NCBI GenBank assembly: GCA_036271875.1
Contig: DATAZU010000004.1
Coordinates: forward strand, 9,452 to 73,451
Direction of reading: 5' to 3'
DNA: 64,000 nt
From: Galbitalea sp036271875
GTDB taxonomy: Bacteria; Actinomycetota; Actinomycetes; Actinomycetales; Microbacteriaceae
A program made the translations under genes and the position numbers. Under the pieces are notes generated by a model, which saw nothing but the letters and a program-made list of their open reading frames with translations, was not told where the DNA came from and did not search any database. Shown piece by piece: positions 1-9,588 of this stretch. Positions within the stretch are counted from its first letter, which is position 1, and each line of letters opens with the position of its first letter.

Positions 1-1
1 G

Positions 2-1282
2 GTCATGCTGTCAGAGGTCGTCAACGACCAGGTCAGGCAGATGTTTCAGGCCGAGGCGAATCTCATGGCCCAGCTGTCCTCGCATCCGTCGATCCTGACC
101 GTATACGAGGCGAGCGTTTCGTCCGACGGTCGGCCATACCTGGTCATGGAGTTGTGCTCTTCCGCGCTGAGCGGTCGATATCGATCGGAGCGCATCCCGG
201 TCCCCGAGGTGCTGCGGATTGCGGTCAAGATTGGCAGCGCGATCGAGACGGCTCATCGGGCCGGAGTGCTGCATCGCGACATCAAGCCGAGCAACATCCT
301 GATGACCGCGTACGGACATCCCGTGCTCGCTGACTTCGGCATTGCCGCGACGGTTGCCGAGTCGAAAGAGCAGGACACCGTTGGTATGTCGATTCCGTGG
401 TCGGCACCCGAAGTGCTCATGGATGAAACGCCGGGCTCGGTCCAGTCAGAAGTCTGGTCACTGGCCGCGACCGTATATTCGCTGCTCGCGGGACGCTCGC
501 CGTTCGAAGTCCCGGGTGACTCCAATAAGTCGACCGACCTGATCTCACGCATCAACCGGGCAAAACCACAGCCGATTGCCCGGGCGGATGTCCCGGCGAG
601 CCTCGAGAAACTGCTCGCGTCGGCCATGTCGCGCAACCCGAAGAACCGTCCCGCGACGGTGCTTGAGCTCGTGCGATCGTTCCAGTCGATCGAGACCGAG
701 CTGGGTGTCCCGCAAACTCCAATCGAGGTTGCGATGGACGATTGGGCGCTCGCCACCGTCTCGGACCTCGAGGACAAGACGCGCGTTCGTGGCGTTGCTG
801 GCGCTCTGGTGCCGGCCAGTCAGGCACGTCGTCGTCGTCGTCGGCTCGACGGCCAGTACAGCTCGGTCGGCACGATGGTGAAAGACTCGGCCGGCGCTCA
901 CTCGAATACCGCGAGGCCCCAGCCCAGCGGCAGGATGCGCGCGTTGATCGGCGGTCTCATTGCCGTCGGCATCCTTGCGCTCGCGTTGGGCATCACGGCG
1001 CTCATCGTGATCATCAACGCCAGCGGCGGCATTCCCGTTGTGTCCAACATCAAGGCGCAGGTCGCCGGCACAACGGTCAAGTTCTCCTGGTCGGATCCTG
1101 GTCTCGCGACGCAGGACGAATATGCGATCACGACGAGCGACAGCGACACAAGCGTGCAGCAGGCGAACACCTTCGTCGTTGACGCCACGGCGGGCGAGCA
1201 CGTCTGTATCGTCGTGACAGTCAATCGCGACGGCAAACTGGGGACGCCGAGCGCCCAGAAGTGTGTGGACGTCGGGGGGTGA
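2..1282 (+). CDS. Membrane Ser/Thr protein kinase (5' partial)
   Basis: The 5' end lies before the window: the visible frame opens inside the kinase N-lobe, so the glycine-rich loop and ATP-binding lysine are not seen. Counting from the ATG at base 5, the catalytic loop HRDIKPSN is at residues 90-97, DFG at 110-112 and APE at 134-136, so the visible part looks catalytically intact. After the kinase domain come an Arg-rich juxtamembrane stretch (about 275-280), one membrane segment (about 313-337) and a roughly 85-residue outer domain resembling a fibronectin-III/Ig fold. It should phosphorylate cytosolic targets in response to a wall or envelope signal. The FHA protein five genes downstream is an obvious candidate partner. 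The next gene starts 9 bp later, so it is probably cotranscribed. Matches the kinase position (Pkb2) of the bifidobacterial PFNA cluster. Confidence 0.93.
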   Translation, partial: VMLSEVVNDQVRQMFQAEANLMAQLSSHPSILTVYEASVSSDGRPYLVMELCSSALSGRYRSERIPVPEVLRIAVKIGSAIETAHRAGVLHRDIKPSNILMTAYGHPVLADFGIAATVAESKEQDTVGMSIPWSAPEVLMDETPGSVQSEVWSLAATVYSLLAGRSPFEVPGDSNKSTDLISRINRAKPQPIARADVPASLEKLLASAMSRNPKNRPATVLELVRSFQSIETELGVPQTPIEVAMDDWALATVSDLEDKTRVRGVAGALVPASQARRRRRRLDGQYSSVGTMVKDSAGAHSNTARPQPSGRMRALIGGLIAVGILALALGITALIVIINASGGIPVVSNIKAQVAGTTVKFSWSDPGLATQDEYAITTSDSDTSVQQANTFVVDATAGEHVCIVVTVNRDGKLGTPSAQKCVDVGG

Positions 1283-1291
1283 TGCACCACA

Positions 1292-4200
1292 ATGCTCAAA
1301 CGGTGGTTCCTTAAATCCCGATCGCTGATCCTCACCATTGCCGGCGGAGTCGTTGTTGCGGCGCTGGTGACAACTTTCGCGCTCGTTTCGAGCGGGTACA
1401 CGGCGCAGCAACTCAACCTCAACGACTCGTCGGTGTGGGTTGCCAACGGCACGCAGCAGGCCATCGGGCGAGCCAACACGGTCGTGCGCCAGCTCAACAG
1501 CGTTGTCCCGACCACGGGCAGTGACCTGAATGTTCTGCAGCAGGGCGGCACGGTCATGTTGGTCGACAACTCCGACAGCAAGCTCGAGCTCGTTGACCCC
1601 GCAACCTCGACGGTGACGCAGACGGTGCCGCTTCCGCCGAACCAGCCCCAGGTGTTCCTATCGCAGGACAACGTCGTGATCCTTGCCGAGGCCACGGGAC
1701 AGATGTGGATCACGCCCATCGGCCAGATCACCAACTTCAATTCGCAGTCGGCGCCCACGCTGAGCCTCGGCGCGGATGCCGTTGCGAGCATGGACGACGC
1801 CGGCGTGATGTACGTCTACTCGCCGAAGGCCAAACGCGTGGTGCGGATCGAGCCGGACAACTCCGATGCCGTCGCATCCAGTGCCACCCTCAACCTGTCG
1901 TCAAAAGACACGCTGTCTGTGACATCCATCGACGGGCAATGGGCCGTTCTGGACGGCACGACCAAGCGCGTGTACGTTTCCGGTGCGAGCGTCAGCCTCC
2001 GTGGAACAGTCGCTGCCGATTCGCCCGCGTTGCAGGAGGCCAGTTCGAGGGGTGATCGGATTCTGGTGGCGGGCAGCGCCGGACTGGTCAGCATGCCGAT
2101 CGGCGGCGGGACCACGACGACGCTGGTGCGCGGTCAGAGTGGTGTTGCCGCTCGTCCGCTTGCCGCGAACGGCTGTAATTTCGGGGCCTGGACGGGCGGA
2201 AGCGCGTGGCGCTCCTGCGGTTCAGGACCAATCTCGGGATCGATCATGCCGCTGTCACAGACCACCTCGGGCATGAAATTCGACCTGCGCTCGAACGGTA
2301 ACCGCGTCGTGCTGAACGACTCGCATTCCGGCAAGACATGGGCGGTTCAGGACCACGGCCAGCTGATCAACAACTGGAACGACCTGATCACGCCCAAGGA
2401 TCAGCAGCAGCACCACCAGGAGCAGAACGAAGACACTCCTCCCCAGGTCGATCGACAGCAGGTTCCGCCGGTCGCCGTCGACGACAACCTGGGGGCACGG
2501 CCGGGACGCACAAGCCTTTTGCCTGTCCTCATGAACGATTACGACCCCAACGGGGATGTGCTCGTCATCACCAGCGACACCGGCATTAACCCGAAGCTCG
2601 GTCACGTCGATCTCATCAACAACCGCCAGGAGTTGCAGATAACGCTCGACGCGAGCGCGAGCGGGATGGTGGCGTTCCGCTACACGATCAGTGATGGTCG
2701 CGGGGGATCTGCGACGGCGACGGTCACGGTCACGGTTCGTAGTCCCGGCGAAAATTCGCCGCCCCGGCAGATGCGAACGAGCAAGACGACGGTCGTGAGC
2801 GGTGGCAGAGTCACGACGCAGATCCTCGGCGATTGGGAGGATCCGGACGGCGATCCGCTCTATGTCACCTCCGCATCGGTCAACTCTCCAGATGCCGTGA
2901 CGTTCACTCCGGATGGAAACGTCACCTATTCCGACGGGGGAACCACAACCGGCATCAAGACGATCACAGTGACGGTGTCGGACGGCAAAGCGGTCACGAC
3001 GGGGACGCTGGCCGTTACCGTCAAGGCCGTCGGCAAGGTACCGATCATCGCGGACCCCTTCATGGAAGTTGCGACATCGGGTTCGCCGCTCACGATCTCG
3101 CCGCTCGACCACGTGCGCGGCGGGAGCGGAGTGATCCGGCTCAACAACGTTCCCGCGAAGGCGAACGTCACGGTGACGCCGAGCTTCGACGCCGGTACGT
3201 TCCAGTTCGAGAGCACGTCGGTGGGGACGCACTACCTGACCTATGTCGTCACCGACGGTACGGTTTCCGCGACGGGTGTTGTCCGGGTCGACGTCGTCGC
3301 CCCGCCGGAGAGCAACACCAAACCGATCACGATCCCGAAGACCATCTTCGTGCAGCCGCTCAGCGCTGCCAGCGTGGATGTCGCTGACTCCGACATCGAT
3401 CCGTCCGGTGGGGTCCTGCTGGTCACCAGGGTGACACCGCCTGCGGCCTCAACCGGCATCGCCGTAGAAGTACGGGATGAGCGCACGGTGCGCGTCATCC
3501 TCTCCCGGCCGCTCGACGCGCCGGTGACCTTCACATACACGATCACCAATGGCTTGGCGGATGCAACGGGAACCATCACTGTCATCGAGATTCCGACGCC
3601 GAAGCGGTTACAGCCGCCGATTGCGAATCCGGATTCAATTACCGTGCGGGCGGGGGCGGCCATCGACATCCCCGTGCTCGCCAATGACGTTGACCCGGAT
3701 GGCGATCCGCTCACCCTTGTTCAGACCCTGCCGCAGAACGTACCGGCCAATGCGGGCCTCCTCTTCGTTTCGGGGACGGTTCTGCGCTACCTCGCACCAT
3801 CCAGGCCGGGCAACTACACCGCGGTGTATGCGGTCGCGGGCCCCGATGGTCAGACAGCGAGAGCACAGGTCAAGATCGCGGTGCGCCAGGTGGACCTGCA
3901 GTCCAACAATCCGCCGGTGCCCCAGACGCTCACCGCGCGTGTGCTCGCCGGTGGCACGGTCACAATCAACGTTCCGCTGTCGGGAATCGATCCGGACGGC
4001 GACACGGTACAGCTTCTCGGCCAGGAGACCAGCCCGGAGAAGGGCAACGTCATCGGAGTCGGCCAGAACACGATCACCTATCAAGCCGGTGACTACTCGA
4101 GTGGGACGGACACGTTTACCTATGGCGTGATCGACGCGCTGGGCGCGCGCGCAACGGGAACCGTGCGTGTCGGCATCGCTGCGAAACCGTCGGGCTCACC

Positions 4201-7198
4201 GAACCCCGTTGCGGCGCTCGACACGGTCACGGTTCGGCCGGGAGTAACGGTCTCGGTCCAGGTGCTCGCTAATGATTCTGATCCGGATGGCAGCCCCCTC
4301 CACGTTGTCTCGGTAGAGCCCAATGACCACGTGACGAAAGCAAAAGTCGTTGGCAACATCGTGAATGTCACGCCGCCGGCGAAACCGGGCGTGTACGGAG
4401 TCATCTACACCATCGCGAATGACACCGGCGGGCAAAGCTCGGCGTTCATCCGCGTCACGGTCGATCCGAAGGCGCCGCTTGCCGTTCCGGTGGCGAGCGA
4501 CACGGTCCTGACCCTCAACGACATCCAGGGCCGGACGAGCGTCGACGTGAACGTTCTGGCCAATGTCTTCTTTGCCGACGGTCCATCCAGCGACCTGGAC
4601 CTCTCGATTTACGCGGGCTACGGCGCGACGGCGCAGATCACACCGAAGAAGCACATCCGAGTGACGGTCACGGCACACAGCCAGATCATCCCGTTCAAGG
4701 TTGCGAATCCGGACGATCCGAGCGTCTTCACCTATGCCTTTGTCTGGGTACCGGGAACGGATGATGCGCTACCGCAGCTCGACCGCACCGCGCCCGCCCT
4801 CAGTGTGGTCAGCGGCCAGAAACTGATCATTCCGCTCAACCAGTACGTGATCGCGGCACAGGGCAAGAAAGTGCAGCTCACCGATTCAAGCTCGGTCAGC
4901 GCGACCCACGCGGACGGCAGCTCGCTAGTGCAGGACAACGAGACACTTCAATACACCTCGGCACCGCAGTATTTCGGCCCGGCATCCATCTCGTTCGAAG
5001 TGACCGATGGCACATCGGCGACGGATCCGAACGGCCGCAAGGCCACCCTCGTCCTGCCGATCAAGGTGCTACCGAAAACCAACCAGCCACCGGTGTTCAC
5101 CGGGGGCGAGATCGACTTCGAACCCGGATCCAACCGGGAAATCAACCTGGTCAAGCTCACGAACTACCCGTACCAGAACGATCTTGATGAGTTGGCATAC
5201 AACGAAATTGCGCCGCTGCCGGATGGATTCACGACCAAGCTGAGCGGGCAGCAGCTTACGATCAGCGCCGATGACGACGCCAGTACCGGAACGACAGCGC
5301 AGCTGACGATCGGCGTGCGCGATTCCTCGTCCATCGGTACTTCCGGCACCATCCAGCTCGTGGTCGTGCCATCGACCAAGCCACTGGCTCAACCCGCGCC
5401 GGACACGGCAGTAGTCCAGCGGGGCGCATCAACGTCCATTGACGTGCTCGCGAACGACAACGCGACCAACCCTTTCCCCAACACGCCACTTCGCGTGATC
5501 GCGATTCGCGGGCTGGACGGCGGCAGCCTGCCGGACGGGGTTAGCGTGCAGCCGAGCGCGGATGACAGTGTGCTGAACGTGAGCGTCTCCGCGAGCGCGG
5601 CACCACAGGATGTGTCCCTGCAGTACGAGGTGGCGGACGCGACTAACGATCCGTCCCGCTACGTATGGGGCGATGTCACCATCTCGATCGAAGACCGTCC
5701 CGATCCGGTGACCAACGTTCACGTCACCAGCTTCGGCGACCGGTCACTAGTCGTTGACTGGGATCCCGGATCCTCGAACAACTCGGCCATCACCGGCTAC
5801 ACCGTGACCGAGAGTGACCCGACCAGCGGAACCGCCATCTCGTCGACGTCCTGCTCGGGCTCGATCTGCACGGTAACAACGCCGGGCAATGGACCCGTGA
5901 ACTCCGTTCATCTCTCCGTGGTGGCGAAGAATGCCCTTGGAACTTCGGATTCGACCGGAGATCCGACCACCATTTGGTCCGACATCATTCCCGGCGCGCC
6001 AACCGGTCTGAACGCCGCGCCGCTCGATCACGGCCTCGACATCACCTGGAACGCACCGGCGGACAACGGTGGATCGCCGATTACCGAGTACATCGTCAGT
6101 GTGGATGGCACCACGCCACGATCGATTCCCGCTGGCACCCTCGAGGCCCAGGTCGTGGATGCCGGGGGAATTGCCAACGGCTCGGCGGTGAATTACACGG
6201 TCAGCGCGAGGAACTCGGCCTTCGCCGCGCTCGCCAACTGGAACAGCGCATCCGGCACCGGCTTCCCGGCCGGGCCGCCGCTGTACGTCGTGAGCAATCC
6301 GCCCACCGCGGCGACGGTCGGAGACGGCGGAACATCCGCGAGCCTGTCGTGGGCCGGTGCGTTCGACGACAACGGTGCGACCATCACGGACTATCGTGCC
6401 GCAGCATTCCGTGCCGGGACAACCGCTCCAACCTGCTCGGACTCGACCGGCAACGATGTCGGCACCGCGACCTCAACCACGTTTAACGGCCTGACAGCAA
6501 ACGACGAATACGACTTCATCGTGTTCGCGACGAACGCAATGGGCTGCGGAACGAGCGACATTGTCTCGCTGACACCGCATCCAACGCCCGGTACCGTCAC
6601 GGCAATTGACAGCTCCGGCCCGAGCGCGAACGGCACCAACATCTGGGACTTCAGGATCGCCGGTCTGACCATCGGCGGCAGCGGCGACTCGACGGCGTAC
6701 AACGCGTTCGAGTACCAACTGAGCGGGGGGTCGGTGGATGGCAGCGTCTACGGTCCGCTTGACCTGACGTCGGCGCAGTTCCTGACCACAACGAACAACA
6801 GCGAGTATGGGAACGACATCTCGGTTCAGGTCAAGGCGTGCGAGAAATACGGTGACGCGACCGAGTGCAGCGACAACTGGTCCGGGCCATTCCACCTGGG
6901 CGTTCCGGTGGAGAACAACGATCTTCCCGGCCTCAGCTTCTCGCACGACCCGTTCAACCTCATTGGCCCGGCCGTCGACGGAACCTGGACCTGGTCGAGC
7001 GGACTGCCCATGGGCGCCTACAGCTCGATCACCTACAACTGCGGGAACGGCGCCCAGACGCTCGACCCGGACAGTGCAGGATCGTGTGCGACCACGGAAA
7101 CGAACGCGATCAGCGAGAACTTCCCACCGTTGACCATCACGATTACCGCGAATGGGCACAAATATGTGAGAACGTACGTCTGGACTGACTATGACTAG
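1292..7198 (+). CDS. Giant Ig-like / fibronectin-III wall protein
   Basis: 1968 residues. A single N-terminal membrane segment (about 11-33) is followed by about 330 residues with recurring short beta-strand patterns, possibly a beta-propeller. Next is a Gln/His-rich linker (about 370-385). Then come tandem Ig-like (Big_9/cadherin-like) modules with the repeating signature P-V-L-x-N-D-x-D-P-x-G-D, starting near 391, 775, 970 and 1363 with degenerate copies between. Three fibronectin-III-like modules start near 1473, 1567 and 1669, and a Cys-containing C-terminal domain ends the chain. Probably anchored by its N-terminus and exposed outside the membrane; adhesion or wall binding is inferred, not shown. 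It sits between the kinase and MoxR genes, the position of Fn3 in the bifidobacterial PFNA cluster. A GGTGA-like ribosome-binding site precedes the ATG. Confidence 0.9.
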   Translation: MLKRWFLKSRSLILTIAGGVVVAALVTTFALVSSGYTAQQLNLNDSSVWVANGTQQAIGRANTVVRQLNSVVPTTGSDLNVLQQGGTVMLVDNSDSKLELVDPATSTVTQTVPLPPNQPQVFLSQDNVVILAEATGQMWITPIGQITNFNSQSAPTLSLGADAVASMDDAGVMYVYSPKAKRVVRIEPDNSDAVASSATLNLSSKDTLSVTSIDGQWAVLDGTTKRVYVSGASVSLRGTVAADSPALQEASSRGDRILVAGSAGLVSMPIGGGTTTTLVRGQSGVAARPLAANGCNFGAWTGGSAWRSCGSGPISGSIMPLSQTTSGMKFDLRSNGNRVVLNDSHSGKTWAVQDHGQLINNWNDLITPKDQQQHHQEQNEDTPPQVDRQQVPPVAVDDNLGARPGRTSLLPVLMNDYDPNGDVLVITSDTGINPKLGHVDLINNRQELQITLDASASGMVAFRYTISDGRGGSATATVTVTVRSPGENSPPRQMRTSKTTVVSGGRVTTQILGDWEDPDGDPLYVTSASVNSPDAVTFTPDGNVTYSDGGTTTGIKTITVTVSDGKAVTTGTLAVTVKAVGKVPIIADPFMEVATSGSPLTISPLDHVRGGSGVIRLNNVPAKANVTVTPSFDAGTFQFESTSVGTHYLTYVVTDGTVSATGVVRVDVVAPPESNTKPITIPKTIFVQPLSAASVDVADSDIDPSGGVLLVTRVTPPAASTGIAVEVRDERTVRVILSRPLDAPVTFTYTITNGLADATGTITVIEIPTPKRLQPPIANPDSITVRAGAAIDIPVLANDVDPDGDPLTLVQTLPQNVPANAGLLFVSGTVLRYLAPSRPGNYTAVYAVAGPDGQTARAQVKIAVRQVDLQSNNPPVPQTLTARVLAGGTVTINVPLSGIDPDGDTVQLLGQETSPEKGNVIGVGQNTITYQAGDYSSGTDTFTYGVIDALGARATGTVRVGIAAKPSGSPNPVAALDTVTVRPGVTVSVQVLANDSDPDGSPLHVVSVEPNDHVTKAKVVGNIVNVTPPAKPGVYGVIYTIANDTGGQSSAFIRVTVDPKAPLAVPVASDTVLTLNDIQGRTSVDVNVLANVFFADGPSSDLDLSIYAGYGATAQITPKKHIRVTVTAHSQIIPFKVANPDDPSVFTYAFVWVPGTDDALPQLDRTAPALSVVSGQKLIIPLNQYVIAAQGKKVQLTDSSSVSATHADGSSLVQDNETLQYTSAPQYFGPASISFEVTDGTSATDPNGRKATLVLPIKVLPKTNQPPVFTGGEIDFEPGSNREINLVKLTNYPYQNDLDELAYNEIAPLPDGFTTKLSGQQLTISADDDASTGTTAQLTIGVRDSSSIGTSGTIQLVVVPSTKPLAQPAPDTAVVQRGASTSIDVLANDNATNPFPNTPLRVIAIRGLDGGSLPDGVSVQPSADDSVLNVSVSASAAPQDVSLQYEVADATNDPSRYVWGDVTISIEDRPDPVTNVHVTSFGDRSLVVDWDPGSSNNSAITGYTVTESDPTSGTAISSTSCSGSICTVTTPGNGPVNSVHLSVVAKNALGTSDSTGDPTTIWSDIIPGAPTGLNAAPLDHGLDITWNAPADNGGSPITEYIVSVDGTTPRSIPAGTLEAQVVDAGGIANGSAVNYTVSARNSAFAALANWNSASGTGFPAGPPLYVVSNPPTAATVGDGGTSASLSWAGAFDDNGATITDYRAAAFRAGTTAPTCSDSTGNDVGTATSTTFNGLTANDEYDFIVFATNAMGCGTSDIVSLTPHPTPGTVTAIDSSGPSANGTNIWDFRIAGLTIGGSGDSTAYNAFEYQLSGGSVDGSVYGPLDLTSAQFLTTTNNSEYGNDISVQVKACEKYGDATECSDNWSGPFHLGVPVENNDLPGLSFSHDPFNLIGPAVDGTWTWSSGLPMGAYSSITYNCGNGAQTLDPDSAGSCATTETNAISENFPPLTITITANGHKYVRTYVWTDYD

Positions 7199-7207
7199 GA
7201 GACCCGA

Positions 7208-8179
7208 ATGACCATGACTCCGGAGCAGGCTGGCACGTTCTCGGAAACGTTCAACCGCCTGGTAGCCAACGTCGAGCAGGTACTGCTTGGCAAGACCTTC
7301 GTGATTCGCCTCGGCTTCACGGCTTTGCTCAGTGAGGGGCACCTGCTGCTCGAGGACTTTCCCGGTACGGGCAAGACGTCGCTGGCCCGCGCCATGGCGG
7401 AAACCGTCAATGGCACGTCCAGTCGCATCCAGTTCACACCCGACCTGCTGCCCGGTGACATCACGGGTGTCAGCATCTACGACCAGCGCACGAGCACGTT
7501 CGAGTTCCACCCCGGACCGATTTTCGCGAATATCGTGCTCGCCGACGAGATCAACCGCGCGAGTCCGAAGACCCAGGCCGCGCTCCTCGAAGTCATGGAA
7601 GAAGGCCGCGTCACCGTCGACGGAATCTCGCACGGCGTCGGCGAGCCGTTTATGGTCATCGCGACGCAGAACCCCATCGAGCAGGCCGGAACCTACCGCC
7701 TGCCGGAGGCGCAGCTCGACCGCTTCGTGATGAAGGCATCCATCGGTTACCCGGATCACGCATCGACCCTGCGCATCCTCGAGGGCTCGACCAAGAAGGC
7801 GCACGAGACCGAGGTTCCCAAGATCGTGAAGGCGTCCGAGGTGGTTTCGCTTGCGAAGCTCGCCCGGACGGTTCATGTCGATCCGTCGATCAATGACTAC
7901 GTTTCGCGGCTCGTTGACGGCACGCGTTCGGCCGTCGAGGTTCGTCTCGGCGTTAGCGTGCGCGGAGCCCTGGCGCTGATTCGAACCGCCAAGACGCTTG
8001 CTGCCGCAAATGGGCGCCACTACGTCATCCCGGACGACGTGAAGGTGCTCGCCGAGCCCGTTCTCGCGCATCGCCTGTTGCTCGACCCCGAGGCCGAGTT
8101 CGACGGAGTGACGGCCGAGAGCGTTATCGGCCAGCTACTCATCGAAACTGCACCGCCGAGCGATCGGCAAGCCGTGTGA
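7208..8179 (+). CDS. MoxR-family AAA+ ATPase
   Basis: 323 residues. Walker A GTGKTS is at about 53-58, the Walker B stretch VLADEINRASPKTQAALLEV begins about residue 110, and the lid region is C-terminal. All residues needed for ATP hydrolysis appear present. MoxR ATPases act as chaperone-like remodelers and are nearly always encoded with a DUF58 protein, as here: the DUF58 gene overlaps its stop by 4 bp. AGGAGAC lies just upstream of the ATG at 7208. Within this operon it probably matures or assembles the membrane/wall partners (DUF58 and transglutaminase-like proteins). Substrate unknown. Confidence 0.95.
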   Translation: MTMTPEQAGTFSETFNRLVANVEQVLLGKTFVIRLGFTALLSEGHLLLEDFPGTGKTSLARAMAETVNGTSSRIQFTPDLLPGDITGVSIYDQRTSTFEFHPGPIFANIVLADEINRASPKTQAALLEVMEEGRVTVDGISHGVGEPFMVIATQNPIEQAGTYRLPEAQLDRFVMKASIGYPDHASTLRILEGSTKKAHETEVPKIVKASEVVSLAKLARTVHVDPSINDYVSRLVDGTRSAVEVRLGVSVRGALALIRTAKTLAAANGRHYVIPDDVKVLAEPVLAHRLLLDPEAEFDGVTAESVIGQLLIETAPPSDRQAV

Positions 8180-9588
8180 CGGACAGGAATGATCACGAGC
8201 GTTCGAACCGCGGGCTGGGTCGAACCTCGACCCAGAGCATCGCCCGGTTCGACACGTCGGCGACCGGAACCGAGGGCCTGACCAACGCGCGCACGCGCAT
8301 TGTTGGCACACGGACCGGATTTCTCGCCGATGCGATTGTCTGGATCGTTCGGATCTCTTCGACCGCGCGAAACCGGATCGTTCGAATCGCAAGGCGGATC
8401 GGTGCCGTCGTCACCGCGCTCGGCTGGGCCATCGGGATCGCGATGCCTTTCGCGTTCGTATTCGGCTATCTGTTCAACTGGATCGAGCTCGTCACGTTCG
8501 CCTGGGCGACGGTTCTGCTCATCCTGATCGCCGGTATCTATCTCATCGGCCGCAATCCGCTGACGATCGAACTACGTGTTGCACACTCGCGGGTCGTCGT
8601 CGGGGAACCGGCATCCGGAGAGGTGCTCGTGACCAATCCGAGGCCGAGACGAGTTCTCGGGGCGTCCATCGAGGTTCCCGTCGGTGAGGGCCTCGCCGCG
8701 GTCACGATGCCGAGCCTTCGTCGTGAAGGCCAGTTCGTGCACGAGTTCCCGATTCCCACCGCGCGGCGCGGCATCGTGCGCGTTGGCCCCGTCCGCACCA
8801 TTCGCGCCGACCCGATTGGTCTCGTCCGTCGCGAGCTGGTCTGGACCCAGTCGACCGAACTGTTCGTTCATCCGCGCACCATTGCGATCCCGTCGACGAG
8901 CACCGGGTTCGTGCATGACCTCGAGGGCAGCGCGACTCGCGATCTGACGAACAGCGATGTTTCGTTTCACGCGCTGCGCGAATATCAGCCGGGGGACGAG
9001 CGGCGCTACATCCACTGGAAGTCGACTGCCAAGACCGGCACATACATGGTGCGCCAATTCGAGGAGACGCGTCGCAGTCACATCGTGATCGCGCAGAGCC
9101 TCGCCCGGTCGGACTATGCGACCGACGAGGAATTCGAAATGGGCGTGAGCGTGACGGGCTCACTCGGGGTCCGGGCCATCCGTGACGCCCGGGACATTTC
9201 GGTCGTCGTGAGCGAAACGACACCGGACTTCGCCAAGCGCAAGGTACTCGAGGTCCGACCGCTTGCGACGATCACTCGCACGCGGCTGCTCGACGACCTG
9301 TCGGTCGTCGAGAGTGCCGAAACCGCTCTCAAGATCACGGATGTCGCGCGCGTTGCGGCCGAACAGGTTGCCGGTATTTCGGTCGCGTTCCTGGTCTGCG
9401 GCTCTGGCGCGACCGCAAGCGAGCTGAGGAGCGCATCCACCAAGTTCCCCGTCGGCGTCGAGGTCGTCGCTATCGTGTGCGACCCTGATTCCATCCCGGG
9501 GCTTCGCCGCGTCGCCGGTCTCAGCGTGCTCACGATCGGCTACCTCGAAGACCTGCAGCGCTCGCTCGCTCGATCGGCGGCAGCGTAG
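8176..9588 (+). CDS. DUF58 domain membrane protein
   Basis: 470 residues, starting with GTG that overlaps the moxR stop codon (GTGA). A basic, Arg-rich N-terminus of about 75 residues precedes two membrane segments (about 80-100 and 103-122). The DUF58 core follows, with the family signature around YQPGDERRYIHWKSTAKTG. In known MoxR/DUF58 pairs the DUF58 protein is the partner the ATPase acts on; it is thought to have a von Willebrand A-like fold, but no metal-binding MIDAS motif is obvious here. The next gene begins on the last base of its stop codon, so translation is likely coupled along the operon. Confidence 0.92.
   Translation: MTDRNDHERSNRGLGRTSTQSIARFDTSATGTEGLTNARTRIVGTRTGFLADAIVWIVRISSTARNRIVRIARRIGAVVTALGWAIGIAMPFAFVFGYLFNWIELVTFAWATVLLILIAGIYLIGRNPLTIELRVAHSRVVVGEPASGEVLVTNPRPRRVLGASIEVPVGEGLAAVTMPSLRREGQFVHEFPIPTARRGIVRVGPVRTIRADPIGLVRRELVWTQSTELFVHPRTIAIPSTSTGFVHDLEGSATRDLTNSDVSFHALREYQPGDERRYIHWKSTAKTGTYMVRQFEETRRSHIVIAQSLARSDYATDEEFEMGVSVTGSLGVRAIRDARDISVVVSETTPDFAKRKVLEVRPLATITRTRLLDDLSVVESAETALKITDVARVAAEQVAGISVAFLVCGSGATASELRSASTKFPVGVEVVAIVCDPDSIPGLRRVAGLSVLTIGYLEDLQRSLARSAAA

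Noticed and set aside
6473..8071. Long minus-strand open frame of 532 codons
   Set aside because: Lies opposite the wall-protein and moxR genes, whose motifs are unmistakable; composition is Arg/Gly/Val-rich shadow text with no family likeness.
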